From NCBI GenBank assembly GCA_964385635.1, contig CAYLPU010000047.1, forward strand, positions 1 through 38,462: a stretch of 38,462 bases of DNA. Direction: 5' to 3'. The notes under the pieces were generated by a model. The model was not told the DNA's origin, ran no database searches, and was given only the letters and a program-made list of their open reading frames with translations. This DNA is from CAYLPU01 sp964385635. GTDB lineage: Bacteria > Chloroflexota > Anaerolineae > B4-G1. Made by a program: the position numbers and the translations under genes. The first letter of the stretch is position 1. Each line of letters opens with the position of its first letter. This document shows, one piece after another, positions 21,363-30,481 of this stretch.

Positions 21363-22616
21363 ATGAAACGTTCTGATCGCCTGTTGAACGTCCCGTCCTA
21401 TCCCTTCGCCCGCTGGGCAGCCCACATAGAGGCCGCCCGGCGGCGGGGTATGGACGTGATCCGGCTGGATATCGGCAACCCCGATATGCCGCCGCCCAAC
21501 GAGGTCGTCGAGGCGCTGTGCCGGTCGGCGCACCAACCCGACCATCACGGCTACTCCGGCTACCGGGGGCTGCCAGCATTGCGTGAGGCAATCGCCGGGT
21601 ACTACGAGCGGAGGTTCGACGTGGTGCTCGATCCCGACACCGAGGTCGTACCGCTCATCGGCTCCAAAGAGGGAATCGTCAACGTTGCCCTGGCCTGCCT
21701 CGACCCTGGCGATCTGGTACTGGCACCTGACCCCTGCTATGCGCCCTACACGGTGGGCGCGGTCCTGGCCGGTGCAGAGGTTTACACATTCCCGCTGCTG
21801 CCTGAGCGCGGTTTCTCACCGGACCTCGATGCCATCCCACCCGACGTGGCCGACAGGGCCGCTCTCATGTGGCTGAACTATCCCAACAACCCCACTGGTG
21901 CCACAGCCGACCTGGAGTTCTTTGCGCAGGCAGTGGACTACGCGCGACGTCACGACCTGCTGCTCTGCCACGACGCGCCTTACTGCGACGTGACTTACGA
22001 TGGCTACGTGGCCCCAAGCCCGCTGCAGGTGCCCGGCGCGTTGCAGGTGGCGGTGGAGTTCAACTCTCTCTCCAAGACGTTCAACATGGCGGGGTGGCGG
22101 GTGGGGATGGCGGTGGGAAACAGCGACGTGCTAGCGTCGCTGGCCCAGGTCAAATCCAACGTGGACTCGGGGCTGTTCCGCCCGCTGCAAGAGGCGGCTA
22201 TCCGGGCTCTCTCCGTTGACCGGGAGTGGCTGTTGGCACGCAATAGTGTCTACCGGGAGCGGCTGGAGATCGTCCTGGCAGGACTGGGAGCGGCGGATAT
22301 GGAAGCATCGCGCCCCCGCGCCACGTTCTACGTATGGGCGCGAATTCCTCAGCCTGCCGAGGGGCGGGTGCCGTCGGGGTGGACCTCGGAGAAGTTCGCG
22401 CTCACGTTGCTGGAGCGGACGGGCGTGGCGGTTGCCCCAGGTTCGTTCTTTGGCCCAGCCGGCGAGGGCTATGTGCGGGTCTCCGTCAGTGCGCCGACGC
22501 CGCGGGTTCGGGAAGCGATGGAGCGGCTTACCTGCTGGTGCAATATCCCTGGCATGGGAATGAAACCTGATTTGCGTTGCCTGGCGCGCTGTGTTACAAT
22601 CGCTCCAGACAGTTAA
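21363..22616 (+). CDS. Class I/II PLP-dependent aminotransferase
   Basis: The product of about 417 residues has the fold-type I aminotransferase pattern: LDIGNPDMPPP, NYPNNPTGA, the HDAPYCDVTYDG block, and SLSKTFNMAGWRVG with the PLP-binding Lys238. The C-terminal FFGPAGEGYVRVSVS carries the substrate carboxylate-binding Arg. It most resembles LL-diaminopimelate/aspartate-type aminotransferases. At the end of the aro cluster a role in converting phenylpyruvate and hydroxyphenylpyruvate to Phe and Tyr is likely but not proven. ATG 21363 fits the family start; the frame is open further upstream through structured repeat DNA. A tail of about 28 residues after the usual end (CWCNIPGMGM onward) looks unconserved. 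Confidence 0.88.
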   Translation: MKRSDRLLNVPSYPFARWAAHIEAARRRGMDVIRLDIGNPDMPPPNEVVEALCRSAHQPDHHGYSGYRGLPALREAIAGYYERRFDVVLDPDTEVVPLIGSKEGIVNVALACLDPGDLVLAPDPCYAPYTVGAVLAGAEVYTFPLLPERGFSPDLDAIPPDVADRAALMWLNYPNNPTGATADLEFFAQAVDYARRHDLLLCHDAPYCDVTYDGYVAPSPLQVPGALQVAVEFNSLSKTFNMAGWRVGMAVGNSDVLASLAQVKSNVDSGLFRPLQEAAIRALSVDREWLLARNSVYRERLEIVLAGLGAADMEASRPRATFYVWARIPQPAEGRVPSGWTSEKFALTLLERTGVAVAPGSFFGPAGEGYVRVSVSAPTPRVREAMERLTCWCNIPGMGMKPDLRCLARCVTIAPDS

Positions 22617-22682
22617 AAGCAGCGCGATTCTCCTGAGCCTGTACAAGAAGTTGATCGTTTCAAAAGATCGGAGAAGTATGCT

Positions 22683-23153
22683 ATGTCGCTTTCTGAATGG
22701 GCCACGCGTAAGCAGCATGTTGACAGAGCCCTCACAGAAGCCGGATGGACTCCTATCATCCCCCACGACGATCACGCTTCCCGCGACCTGGTGGTTTTCG
22801 AGGAATACCCCACGGCCAGCGGCCCGGCCGACTATGCTCTCTTCCACAATGGCGAACCCCTGGCAGTTGTGGAAGCCAAGAAACTGGGCGTGGGGCCGCA
22901 AGTTGTACCTCTTGCCCCCCTTGCCGAACAGCGCCGCATCGTCGCCCGCATCGTCGCCCGCATCGAAGCCCTCTTCGCCCAGGCCAATATCCTCGAAGCG
23001 CAGGTCGCCGCCACCCGCCGCTGGCTGGAGCAGGTAGACCAGGCCATCCTCGCCCGTGCCTTCCGCGGTGAGCTGGTGGAGCAGGATCCGGAGGATGAGC
23101 CGGCGGAGGTGTTGTTGGAGAGGATACGAACGGAGCAGGACAGAAGGGGGTAA
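22683..23153 (+). pseudogene. HsdR-HsdS chimera, relic of a collapsed type I restriction operon
   Basis: The 156-residue frame joins two unrelated parts. Residues 1 to about 73 are the HsdR N-terminus with its nuclease motif (GPADYALF, then AVVEAKK). From about residue 75 it is the C-terminal part of HsdS: VPLAPLAEQRRIVAR, then the ILARAFRGELVEQDPEDEP tail. The rest of hsdR, all of hsdM and most of hsdS are gone, apparently by one large in-frame deletion (junction near 22902-22910). A 12-bp tandem duplication (CGCATCGTCGCC, 22935-22958) doubles the RIVA residues. It could still be expressed but cannot cut or recognise DNA as a type I enzyme. Confidence 0.8.
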
Positions 23154-23325
23154 CATCGGCTATCTGGATACCTCCCTGTTTTCGACTAACAAGAACACCC
23201 GATTAGGGAGCGAGTTCTACTAGGCTCTCCAGAATAGTAGCTTTGTCTATTTGAACGGCATCAGGAGACCACACTCGAGACTGATTTCCCCAGAAGATTC
23301 TCACAAGACTCGCGAGGCGTGAGAC

Positions 23326-25272
23326 ATGACGAATGAAGATGATGGCGGTATCTGGGCGCTAACAGGTTATCTGTACCAGATAGTCGGTATGCTGGGAATA
23401 ACTGCTCGCATTTCCACCCTGACCCCCCGAGCAACCGCGCTAGATGATGTCCTCGCTGGCTTGCAGAATGTTGGCGATCTTCTCACTCAAGTTCAACATG
23501 AAGCGGGGGGAGAAGATGCATTGCTCCAGTTTCGCAGATTGGGTCTTGACCAAGAGGATGACTACGTATTGCTCCAGTTCAAATGCTCTGCAACAGGTGA
23601 TCCAATTGGGGGAGACGATGTCAAGGAGATTGTTAAGAAACTAGACAAGCACGCCGTAAAGCTGTTGGAAGCCGGACGCAATGTGACTGCTTGTGTTCTT
23701 GTCACCAACCGCAGGTTCACAAGCGGACGCGGCGACCGTGCTGAAGAGCGGTGGGAGGCTGAGAAAGCCACACCACGTCCTTATGACCTTCGCCGCATCC
23801 CTGACTACTCAATAGAACAGTCCATATCCGCGCTTGAAGGATTTGCTGAGCAGTATGGTGTGCTGGAGGAGGAGATGAAGCAGGGTATAAAATGGCTAAT
23901 CGGTGAGGTCTTCTACGATATACTAGAACCAGTGCGCGACAGATCAGTTAGAAAAGATGATCTGGTGCGTGCCTTCACCGGGTCTTCTGATGCAAAGCCG
24001 TTGACGACTGACACGGTGAATGAAGAAACCCGCCAAGAATTGGTGCGCTTTGGTGACGATCGGATCGACGCAGATAGGTGGGATGGGAATTTCGTGGAGC
24101 GAGAAGTATTCCAAGATGTGCTTGAGGCAGTCAATGAAGAGCGAGCCCTGGTTGGAATCTGTGGGCCTGGGGGCTGCGGGAAGTCCGTGCTCGTGTGGCA
24201 GCTACTAAGTGGTCTGTCCGACAAGCGCTGTTGCGCCATAGTTCCTAGCGAACAGTTGTCGGGAACTTGGATCGAGAACAAGGTCCGTGAGTGGGGAGGC
24301 TCACGGCGTTGTGCGGACACCAGAGAACAGGCAATCAAGCGGCTTCTTATTGCGAATCGTGATTCTCCACAGCCAATCCTGTTGCTTGGCTTGGACGGTA
24401 TGGACGAAGGGTATTTGTCACGCGATCGAGAAGACGAAACCCGGCAACTCCTGCTGTGGTTCTGGCAGAAAGACCGTGGATGCGCCGAGGACATCCCCAA
24501 AGCGACGCTGATCGTATCTTTGAGGGAAGAAAAAGATCTCCGAAGGTGGTTGCGAATCCGACCAGGACATCTTCACTCTGGCCCGTTGCCGCTCTGTTTC
24601 ACGGTGAAGAGCTTCTCAGAACAGGAGACCAAGGAGGCTGCTAGGAGGAGAGCCCCTGAACTCTACCAGAGGATTCGTGAACACCAAGGTTCCCATCGAG
24701 TACAAGGGCAGGAATCAGGTCAAATCACAGGCAGCATAGACACTTCGGTGTTTGGTGCACAAAGTTCAAGTGATGTGCTGGCTTCAGTCAACGACGCAGT
24801 TTGGAGTTCATTAAAGCATCCCGCGATGTGGCAAGCACTTCTCAGCCTGGACCGAGACACACGTCTGCGTGCCTTTGAAGGTGAGCAAGATGCCACCAAT
24901 GAGTTAGCCCACAGATTCCTTCTTTGGTTTGGCTGGAAGCTTGATATGCGAGAGCAGAAATTCCAGAACTTGGTTGACAACGATTGCGCTGCACTTCTTG
25001 AGATTCTAGCAGAGGTGGCCAAACACTCTAGTAGAACAGGCAAGAACTCTAGGGATATACATTGGGTTGAGCCTGCTCGTAGCACTATGCTGGGGATTAG
25101 TCGCTTGGAAGCCGTAGATTTGTACAGACAGGCTCTCTCATCAGGATTGTTGGACAAGGACAGCTTAGAGGAAGACCTGGAGAGAGTGAGTGTGGATGCT
25201 ACGTGGCGCTGGCGGCATACTATAGTCTACGATTACCTGCGGAATAACACGCAGGGAGGAGCAACCCTATGA
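23326..25272 (+). CDS. Nuclease-STAND ATPase fusion, Avs-like defence protein (subunit 1)
   Basis: The N-terminal part (about 1-180) opens with GGIWALTGYLYQIVGML and has a VLLQFKCS strand with Gln84-x-Lys86, the QxK half of a PD-(D/E)xK nuclease like Cap4/DUF4297. The central part is a STAND/NACHT-like ATPase with Walker A GPGGCGKS (280-287) and Walker B ILLLGLDGMDE (Asp357). The C-terminus (to 648) is helical, without the long repeat domain that closes typical Avs proteins. The ATGA overlap with the next gene means the two are translationally coupled. Composition is less GC-rich than the aro genes, suggesting transfer. I infer a nucleic-acid-degrading antiphage effector switched by the ATPase; the trigger is unknown. 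Confidence 0.75.
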   Translation: MTNEDDGGIWALTGYLYQIVGMLGITARISTLTPRATALDDVLAGLQNVGDLLTQVQHEAGGEDALLQFRRLGLDQEDDYVLLQFKCSATGDPIGGDDVKEIVKKLDKHAVKLLEAGRNVTACVLVTNRRFTSGRGDRAEERWEAEKATPRPYDLRRIPDYSIEQSISALEGFAEQYGVLEEEMKQGIKWLIGEVFYDILEPVRDRSVRKDDLVRAFTGSSDAKPLTTDTVNEETRQELVRFGDDRIDADRWDGNFVEREVFQDVLEAVNEERALVGICGPGGCGKSVLVWQLLSGLSDKRCCAIVPSEQLSGTWIENKVREWGGSRRCADTREQAIKRLLIANRDSPQPILLLGLDGMDEGYLSRDREDETRQLLLWFWQKDRGCAEDIPKATLIVSLREEKDLRRWLRIRPGHLHSGPLPLCFTVKSFSEQETKEAARRRAPELYQRIREHQGSHRVQGQESGQITGSIDTSVFGAQSSSDVLASVNDAVWSSLKHPAMWQALLSLDRDTRLRAFEGEQDATNELAHRFLLWFGWKLDMREQKFQNLVDNDCAALLEILAEVAKHSSRTGKNSRDIHWVEPARSTMLGISRLEAVDLYRQALSSGLLDKDSLEEDLERVSVDATWRWRHTIVYDYLRNNTQGGATL

Positions 25273-28200
25273 CTGACAAGCCGGCACTCTACGACGAGTT
25301 GTGGCAACAACTGTACAGTGGTTCCGAGATAGGTCGCGTATTGGAGGTCCTGACAAGGCTGGCAGACCTACACGAGCGTGGGGAGTTGTCCGTGAAGGAG
25401 AGATACGATCTGCAGTGGCGAGCTTTCCTTATACTCAAGGAACTCACTGCCGAAACAGCAGATGAAGCTCAGAAACTCATCCTGGAAAATCTGCTGCCCC
25501 AATGCCTTACCACTCACCCTGAAGCTAGCTATGAGCTATATCAACACCGCGAATGCTTGGTCGAGTGGCTGAGCCAATACCCTGAAGAGGTGCACCATAA
25601 CCTTCGCGATAAGGTTCTTGATAAGGCACACGCGAGCCTTAAAGCATCGGATGCACGGCCAGCATGTTGGACTATCTCACAAATCGGCTATCGCACAGAT
25701 GAAATCGTTGATGCACTATGGGAAACCATTGACAGGGATGGTGATGATGTAGGGGATACTGCCATCGCGGTCATTGCATCTCTGGGTGTGCCAACAGACC
25801 AACGCAAACCGATTCTGGAGGAATTGCATAGAAGGGCCGCGCGTGGATACAAGCAGCCCATAGCTTCAGGAATGATTCAACTGGCCGATCCGGCAAGTGC
25901 CGAAGTAGTATATCGTTGCTGGATAGTTGACTCTGGGCGCGAACTGAGTCCCATGGAGAGGTCAGTTGCCCTTAGTGTGCTCTTTCACATACTCGACGCT
26001 AACAACGAAGATGACAACCTGCAAAGCCAAGTATGGCAATGGTTGACTACCTTGGCAGAGCAAAAGCCAGAGTTCTTCCAAGAGCTACATCTGGGCCCGA
26101 TAGGCCCTGCCTGTAATAGTGATCTTGTTATTCCTACAATGCTTAGGTGGATTGGACAATCATTGGAGGAAGCAGGTAACCTGTCTTGGCAGCGCTATAG
26201 AATCGGTTTGCGATTGGAAGAGTGCGTGCGTCCGCGTCAACTTGAAGGATGGAAGCGATTCCTCAGCGATCGAACAATTGAAGCACTGCGGCAAGATGCC
26301 TGCCAAGATACAGGATCTGAATCGGCGTTGACAACACAAGGGACATCGGTGAAGAGAAAATCCTGGAATACAGCGCTCCGCGCTGGATATGAGCAGTCAT
26401 TGGATTGGTTTGAAGCAGCCGCGATACCCGAAACCAACAGGTTTGTACAACAATGGATCATGAAGAAGCTTTCCTGTTTCCGCTTCGAACCATTACCAGA
26501 GTTTGTCACTGGTTTGATCACCAAAGACTACGACAGAGCGACCGCCGGAGGAGATGGGCAAGAATTCGCGCGCCGGCTGGCTGCTATACAAATGGCACGT
26601 AGCACCGCTTCATCCGAGGCATTTGATGCACTCTTGAACTTTGGTCTCCAATCTGAGGGCAAGGCTTTCATGGACTCGGTTTACGCCCTAACGGAAGTTG
26701 CTCTGTATCTCCTCGATAGACGAGAGACTGTAGTCATAGATGGCCTTGTGCATGCTATTATCCATCGTGAAGAACACCAGCGATCTGCTGCTGCCTATGC
26801 AATAGGTTATATTGCTAGTGTTTCTCCCGATTTGTTTCAGGACCAGATTGAACAAATAGTACGTGCGTTTCTTGATGAGGAAAGGGAACCCTACGAGAGA
26901 AGTTCACTTATCGCAACTTTGAAATACCTGAAGGATTGGAAAATCCCCGATGACCTTGCAGCACAGTTGAAAGATTGGGCACATCGACCTGATCAGTGGA
27001 TAGGAGGCTCCAGTCTTGAGGTATTAGGGTACCGTGGGTTCCTTTGCGATGACCGGGATTTGCTCCGAGGAGTCCTAGGGCTTCAGCAGGTCGATGGAGG
27101 ATGGGATCTGGATCCAGGTGCAGACCGCTTCGAGTGGGCACCCCACATCATTGGATTGTTGTACTTTAAACAGCCAGAGACCTTCTCTCCAGCACTGGCC
27201 TCCCTGGTCAATGCCCTCGATTGGCTTTCTGTACCTCAAGTGTATGACTGGCTGCTTCTCTCGCACGGCGCATCTGATCAGCCCGCACTTCCCGATGCAA
27301 TCAGTGATGCACTTGTTCAGCGAGTATATGAAACGCAAACAAGTGTCCACAGCGAAACACAAGTGTTTCAGGTATTGCAGGAGCTAGCCCCGGAAAAGCT
27401 AGCCCAAGAGGGCTGGCGGGACTATTGGGATGATTGGCTTTCTGATGGCCGTGTCGCCCTCGCTGAGGCTTTGGGAAAAGCTCAATTGGAGCTTGCTGCG
27501 CGAGACAAAGCCGTTTCCAAACTTCAGCGGCTTGTCCGCGACGGCAAGTACGAGGTTCGGCGATCCGCTTATCGAGCTCTTGCCCGACAATCAATGGACG
27601 ACTTGCTCAGAATTTGCTTGTCTTGGCTAAGGGCACCATCCACAGAGCTTAGACTGCGGGCTGCTGAAGGATGTGGTTGGCTGGACTGCGCAATAGATGA
27701 CAAAGGATCAGATGCATTTGAGGAGCTACATAGAGTACTGATTGCCGATTCCGAGAAACTAGTGAGAGAGGCTGCTCAACGCGCCTGGAAAGAGCGACGC
27801 GACCGATCTTGGGCCGAAGAGTACTTGACCGTTGTGCAGGGAGTCAAGGGCAAGACCAACAAAGAGATCCTAGAGGCCTGGTGCTATGGTGATGCACTGG
27901 CCCGCATAGGAGACGATGCCTGCATAGAAGCTCTTCGCGAGCATCTGTCTGAGAATTCCCACCCTCCCAATGTACGGTACTGGATCAAGCGAATCACGGA
28001 GGAAATGAAGAAAAACTGGCGCAAGACAACTCAAAAGTGGCCGGAACCGTGGTTTGCGTGGGAGGGGACAATTATCGAGGGCCAGGGAAAGCTACTGTTT
28101 TCAGGAAATGTGGTAGAGGTCAAATACTCCATCTGGTCACAACCCAGGTCGGCACCATCCGAGCCACCCCGATATACCTGGGGAGGGATAGCATGGTTGC

Positions 28201-28346
28201 CGGACACTCTACCGCCTGAATTGGATTACGCGGTGATTGAGTTAGAGGATGGTCGGCGTGAGGACATATTCATCGGAAGCACTTCTTTCAAAAGTGACTC
28301 GGGGAGCAAAGTAACTTTCACTGGGCGTAGCGACTATCCTGAGTGA
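25269..28346 (+). CDS. Large HEAT-like repeat protein, probable sensor subunit 2 of the Avs-like pair
   Basis: This 1025-residue protein is almost all alpha-helix. HEAT-like pairs are clearest at about 745-900, for example VRRSAYRALARQSMDDLLRI and LRLRAAEGCGWLDCA. A Trp-rich beta domain of about 95 residues closes it (from about WPEPWFAWEG). It has no P-loop, nuclease motif or membrane segment. Its ATG overlaps the stop of the nuclease-ATPase gene. In single-chain Avs proteins a long helical repeat domain recognises the phage protein; here that job seems to be on a separate polypeptide. Function is inferred from architecture and gene coupling only. Confidence 0.7.
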   Translation: MTDKPALYDELWQQLYSGSEIGRVLEVLTRLADLHERGELSVKERYDLQWRAFLILKELTAETADEAQKLILENLLPQCLTTHPEASYELYQHRECLVEWLSQYPEEVHHNLRDKVLDKAHASLKASDARPACWTISQIGYRTDEIVDALWETIDRDGDDVGDTAIAVIASLGVPTDQRKPILEELHRRAARGYKQPIASGMIQLADPASAEVVYRCWIVDSGRELSPMERSVALSVLFHILDANNEDDNLQSQVWQWLTTLAEQKPEFFQELHLGPIGPACNSDLVIPTMLRWIGQSLEEAGNLSWQRYRIGLRLEECVRPRQLEGWKRFLSDRTIEALRQDACQDTGSESALTTQGTSVKRKSWNTALRAGYEQSLDWFEAAAIPETNRFVQQWIMKKLSCFRFEPLPEFVTGLITKDYDRATAGGDGQEFARRLAAIQMARSTASSEAFDALLNFGLQSEGKAFMDSVYALTEVALYLLDRRETVVIDGLVHAIIHREEHQRSAAAYAIGYIASVSPDLFQDQIEQIVRAFLDEEREPYERSSLIATLKYLKDWKIPDDLAAQLKDWAHRPDQWIGGSSLEVLGYRGFLCDDRDLLRGVLGLQQVDGGWDLDPGADRFEWAPHIIGLLYFKQPETFSPALASLVNALDWLSVPQVYDWLLLSHGASDQPALPDAISDALVQRVYETQTSVHSETQVFQVLQELAPEKLAQEGWRDYWDDWLSDGRVALAEALGKAQLELAARDKAVSKLQRLVRDGKYEVRRSAYRALARQSMDDLLRICLSWLRAPSTELRLRAAEGCGWLDCAIDDKGSDAFEELHRVLIADSEKLVREAAQRAWKERRDRSWAEEYLTVVQGVKGKTNKEILEAWCYGDALARIGDDACIEALREHLSENSHPPNVRYWIKRITEEMKKNWRKTTQKWPEPWFAWEGTIIEGQGKLLFSGNVVEVKYSIWSQPRSAPSEPPRYTWGGIAWLPDTLPPELDYAVIELEDGRREDIFIGSTSFKSDSGSKVTFTGRSDYPE

Positions 28347-28357
28347 CTTGTACGAGT

Positions 28358-28510
28358 CAAGTCATCCTGGCCCACGTCTTCCGCGGTGAGCTCGTCCCCC
28401 AGGACCCGGACGACGAGCCGGCACCGGTGCTGCTGGAGAGAATCCGGCAAGCGCGGGAGGGAGAAGGGAAGGAGAAGCAAGCACGCCAAATGCACCTGGC
28501 AGGGACGTAG
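28358..28510 (+). pseudogene. HsdS C-terminal tail remnant
   Basis: Directly after the repeat-protein gene, a frame without its own start reads QVILAHVFRGELVPQDPDDE, then PAPVLLERIRQ, and ends at TAG 28508. This matches the tail of HsdS and also the end of the chimera at 23040-23153 (AILARAFRGELVEQDPEDEP). The nuclease-ATPase and repeat-protein genes thus lie between two HsdS tails. Coordinates mark the recognisable homology. Confidence 0.75.
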
Positions 28511-28549
28511 AAGGCGGACTCGAATCACAATAGAGGATACAAGAGACAG

Positions 28550-29791
28550 ATGATGCACAGACGATCACCCGAAGAGATCAGTTTTTCGCCGCAACACAAG
28601 CGGATGCTGCGGGACCTGACGATTGATGAAAGCGGCCCCGGCACCGTTCTCCACGATTTTGAGGCGTTCTTGACGTTCATCAAGGAGCAGGAGTTGCCGG
28701 TCACAGGTATACACCAACTGCCCCGGCGGGTGCTGCCTGAGATCAACGCCCAGTTGGCTCGCCCGCTTCAACTGGGTCTGAAAAGACCTCTGCAAAAGTC
28801 GTACCCCCATATCCACGGGCTCTACCTGCTGGTGCGGGCTTCGGGGCTGACCTGCGTCGAGGGGACGGCCAAGAAGCCGCTGCTCGTCGTTGACGATGTG
28901 GTTCACCAGGTGTGGAAGGAGCTGAACCACACCGAACGGTACTGCACCCTGCTGGAGACCTGGCTGTTGCGGGGTCACCCGGAGATCATCGGTGAGCGGG
29001 GACATTCCTTGTCCCACGTTCCCGAGACATTCCGGGAATGGCAGAGTTTTTTCCTCCGTATCCCCGATGGAGGGATGCAGGTCGCCGGGGACAAGGAGGC
29101 TGGGAACTGGCTACGCTATTTGCTGGGCTGGCACAACCTGGGGTTGCTCGACCTGTTCGGCCTGATATCGGTGCAGCACGGCTCGCCCGATCCGGGGAAG
29201 GGCTGGCGCATCGAACGGATCGCCCGCACGCCCTTGGGCGATGCGCTGCAGGCCCTGCTCCAGGCTGAGTTCTTCGGCGATATCACCAATATCCTGCCAC
29301 TCGAATCCGAGGACAATATCCCCTTCGGCGTCCTGCAACCCGCGCTCCAATCCTATTTCCCTGCCTGGGAGAACAACCTGTCCGTTCCCGGGTGGGCCTT
29401 CCGCGAGGGGACGCACGTCTTCAAGGTATCGTGGGGGCGGATATGGCGTCGGATTGCCATTCCCGCGGCCCACCCCCTGGACGCATTGGCTTCCGCGATT
29501 CTGAACGCGGTTGAATTCGACCACGATCACCTGTACGAGTTCAAGTACCAGAACCGGTTTGGCGTTTTGGAGCGGGTCAATCATCCCTACATGGACGAGG
29601 GGCCGTGGACGAGCGATGTGCTGGTCGGCGACGTGCCGCTCCGGGTTGGGCAGACGATGACCTATGTGTTCGATTTTGGCGACTGGTGGGAATTCGACGT
29701 CATCCTGGAGCGTGTTGACCCAGGTATGGTGATTGAGGAACCAGTCATCCTTGAGAAGCATGGTGAGCCTCCGTCTCAGTACGGTTGGTAG
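28550..29791 (+). CDS. pRiA4b ORF-3-like domain protein
   Basis: The product has 413 residues. The C-terminal part (about 280-400) matches the plasmid pRiA4b ORF-3 family: VFKVSWGRIWRRIAIPAAHP, LASAILNAVEFDHDHLYEF, and MTYVFDFGDWWEFDVILE. The N-terminal 270 residues are helical with no motif I know. The family is widespread near mobile elements and defence genes and has no firm function. Two adjacent ATGs (28550, 28553) are possible starts. It follows the HsdS tail by 40 bp and returns to higher GC, so it may not belong to the defence pair upstream. Confidence 0.8.
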   Translation: MMHRRSPEEISFSPQHKRMLRDLTIDESGPGTVLHDFEAFLTFIKEQELPVTGIHQLPRRVLPEINAQLARPLQLGLKRPLQKSYPHIHGLYLLVRASGLTCVEGTAKKPLLVVDDVVHQVWKELNHTERYCTLLETWLLRGHPEIIGERGHSLSHVPETFREWQSFFLRIPDGGMQVAGDKEAGNWLRYLLGWHNLGLLDLFGLISVQHGSPDPGKGWRIERIARTPLGDALQALLQAEFFGDITNILPLESEDNIPFGVLQPALQSYFPAWENNLSVPGWAFREGTHVFKVSWGRIWRRIAIPAAHPLDALASAILNAVEFDHDHLYEFKYQNRFGVLERVNHPYMDEGPWTSDVLVGDVPLRVGQTMTYVFDFGDWWEFDVILERVDPGMVIEEPVILEKHGEPPSQYGW

Positions 29792-29812
29792 TGATTGGAG
29801 TAGGGGCGACAC

Positions 29813-30256
29813 GTGCGTTGCCCTGTTGCTCCACTCGTGACTGAGCAAAAAGCCACGGAGCCGTCACCCAGCCAGCCTTCACCCACGACGACCAGGGTGG
29901 CCCAACCATCTCCCAGCCGGCCTCCACCCATGGCGACGGAAGTGGTCCCGCCGTCACCCAGCCCGGCGGAGGTAGGGGCGCAGGAGCCCTACATTGTCTT
30001 ATACAAGGTCGTTACGGCCGGCGATTATCACGCCCTGCAACTGGTGGACGACTTGGTCCACTGCAGACGGTGACCCTTCGGCAAGCTCAGGGCAGGCTCC
30101 TTCGGCAAGCTCAGGGCAGGCTCCTTCGGCCCTGCTCAGGGCAAGCCCACGAACCAGCATCTGCCGCTGGCGTGCATCCCCCGCGATCTCCAGCGAGAGT
30201 GGGCCAGGGGTGCCGTGGAGAGAGCCGAGGAGTTGCTCGATAACCGCGACCGATAA
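29813..30256 (+). pseudogene. Broken small gene with Pro/Ser-rich start and repeat insertion
   Basis: One frame runs from 29813 to the TAA at 30254 with a single in-frame TGA at 30071. Before the TGA it has a Pro/Ser/Thr-rich stretch and then YIVLYKVVTAGDYHALQLVD. After the repeat insertion it continues LPLACIPRDLQREWARGAVE and ends RAEELLDNRDR. The two halves look like one short protein interrupted by the 24-bp repeat array that starts right after the TGA. I do not know its function. Confidence 0.4.
30075..30146. repeat. 24-bp tandem repeat (three units, last one diverged)
   Basis: Units start at 30075, 30099 and 30123 with CCTTCGGCAAGCTCAGGGCA; the third diverges after CCTTCGGC. This is a common dispersed GC-rich repeat that yields 'SSGQAPSA' in translation. 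It splits the small gene at 29813-30256. Confidence 0.8.
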
Positions 30257-30257
30257 T

Positions 30258-30401
30258 CACTGTCGCCGGTCGGGGTGAGGGAAGCGGGGAGGTAGGGACT
30301 GTCGTTTGTGCGAGTGCCGCCGTTGATGTATAATATGGGCGGATCGCCGTTTTCACATTTGACGTGATACTCGAAGTACTTCGCCTATTTAGGAGTTGGG
30401 C
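30258..30401 (+). promoter_or_regulatory. Promoter-bearing repeat, copy B, ending in a GTTRRRY junction
   Basis: The core GCCGGTCGGGGTGAGGGAAG is shared with copies A, C and D. It is followed by TTGTGC (30306-30311), a 17-bp spacer and TATAAT (30329-30334). About 60 bp later comes GAAGTACTTCGCCTATTTAG and then GTTGGGC (30395-30401), which fits the GTTRRRY integron recombination consensus. This is the layout of an integron attI site with its cassette promoter, though it is repeated in this locus. It drives the NACHT-pentapeptide gene. Confidence 0.65.
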
Positions 30402-30481
30402 GGCACTCAAGGTATACCATGTGATCTAACTTGCCAGGCTTCTAGTACAGTGCACAGTGCATACTTATGAGGAGGTTAAGA

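Noticed and set aside
30075..30146. 24-bp repeats as a CRISPR array
   Set aside because: Units are contiguous with no spacers and belong to a known type of dispersed GC-rich repeat.
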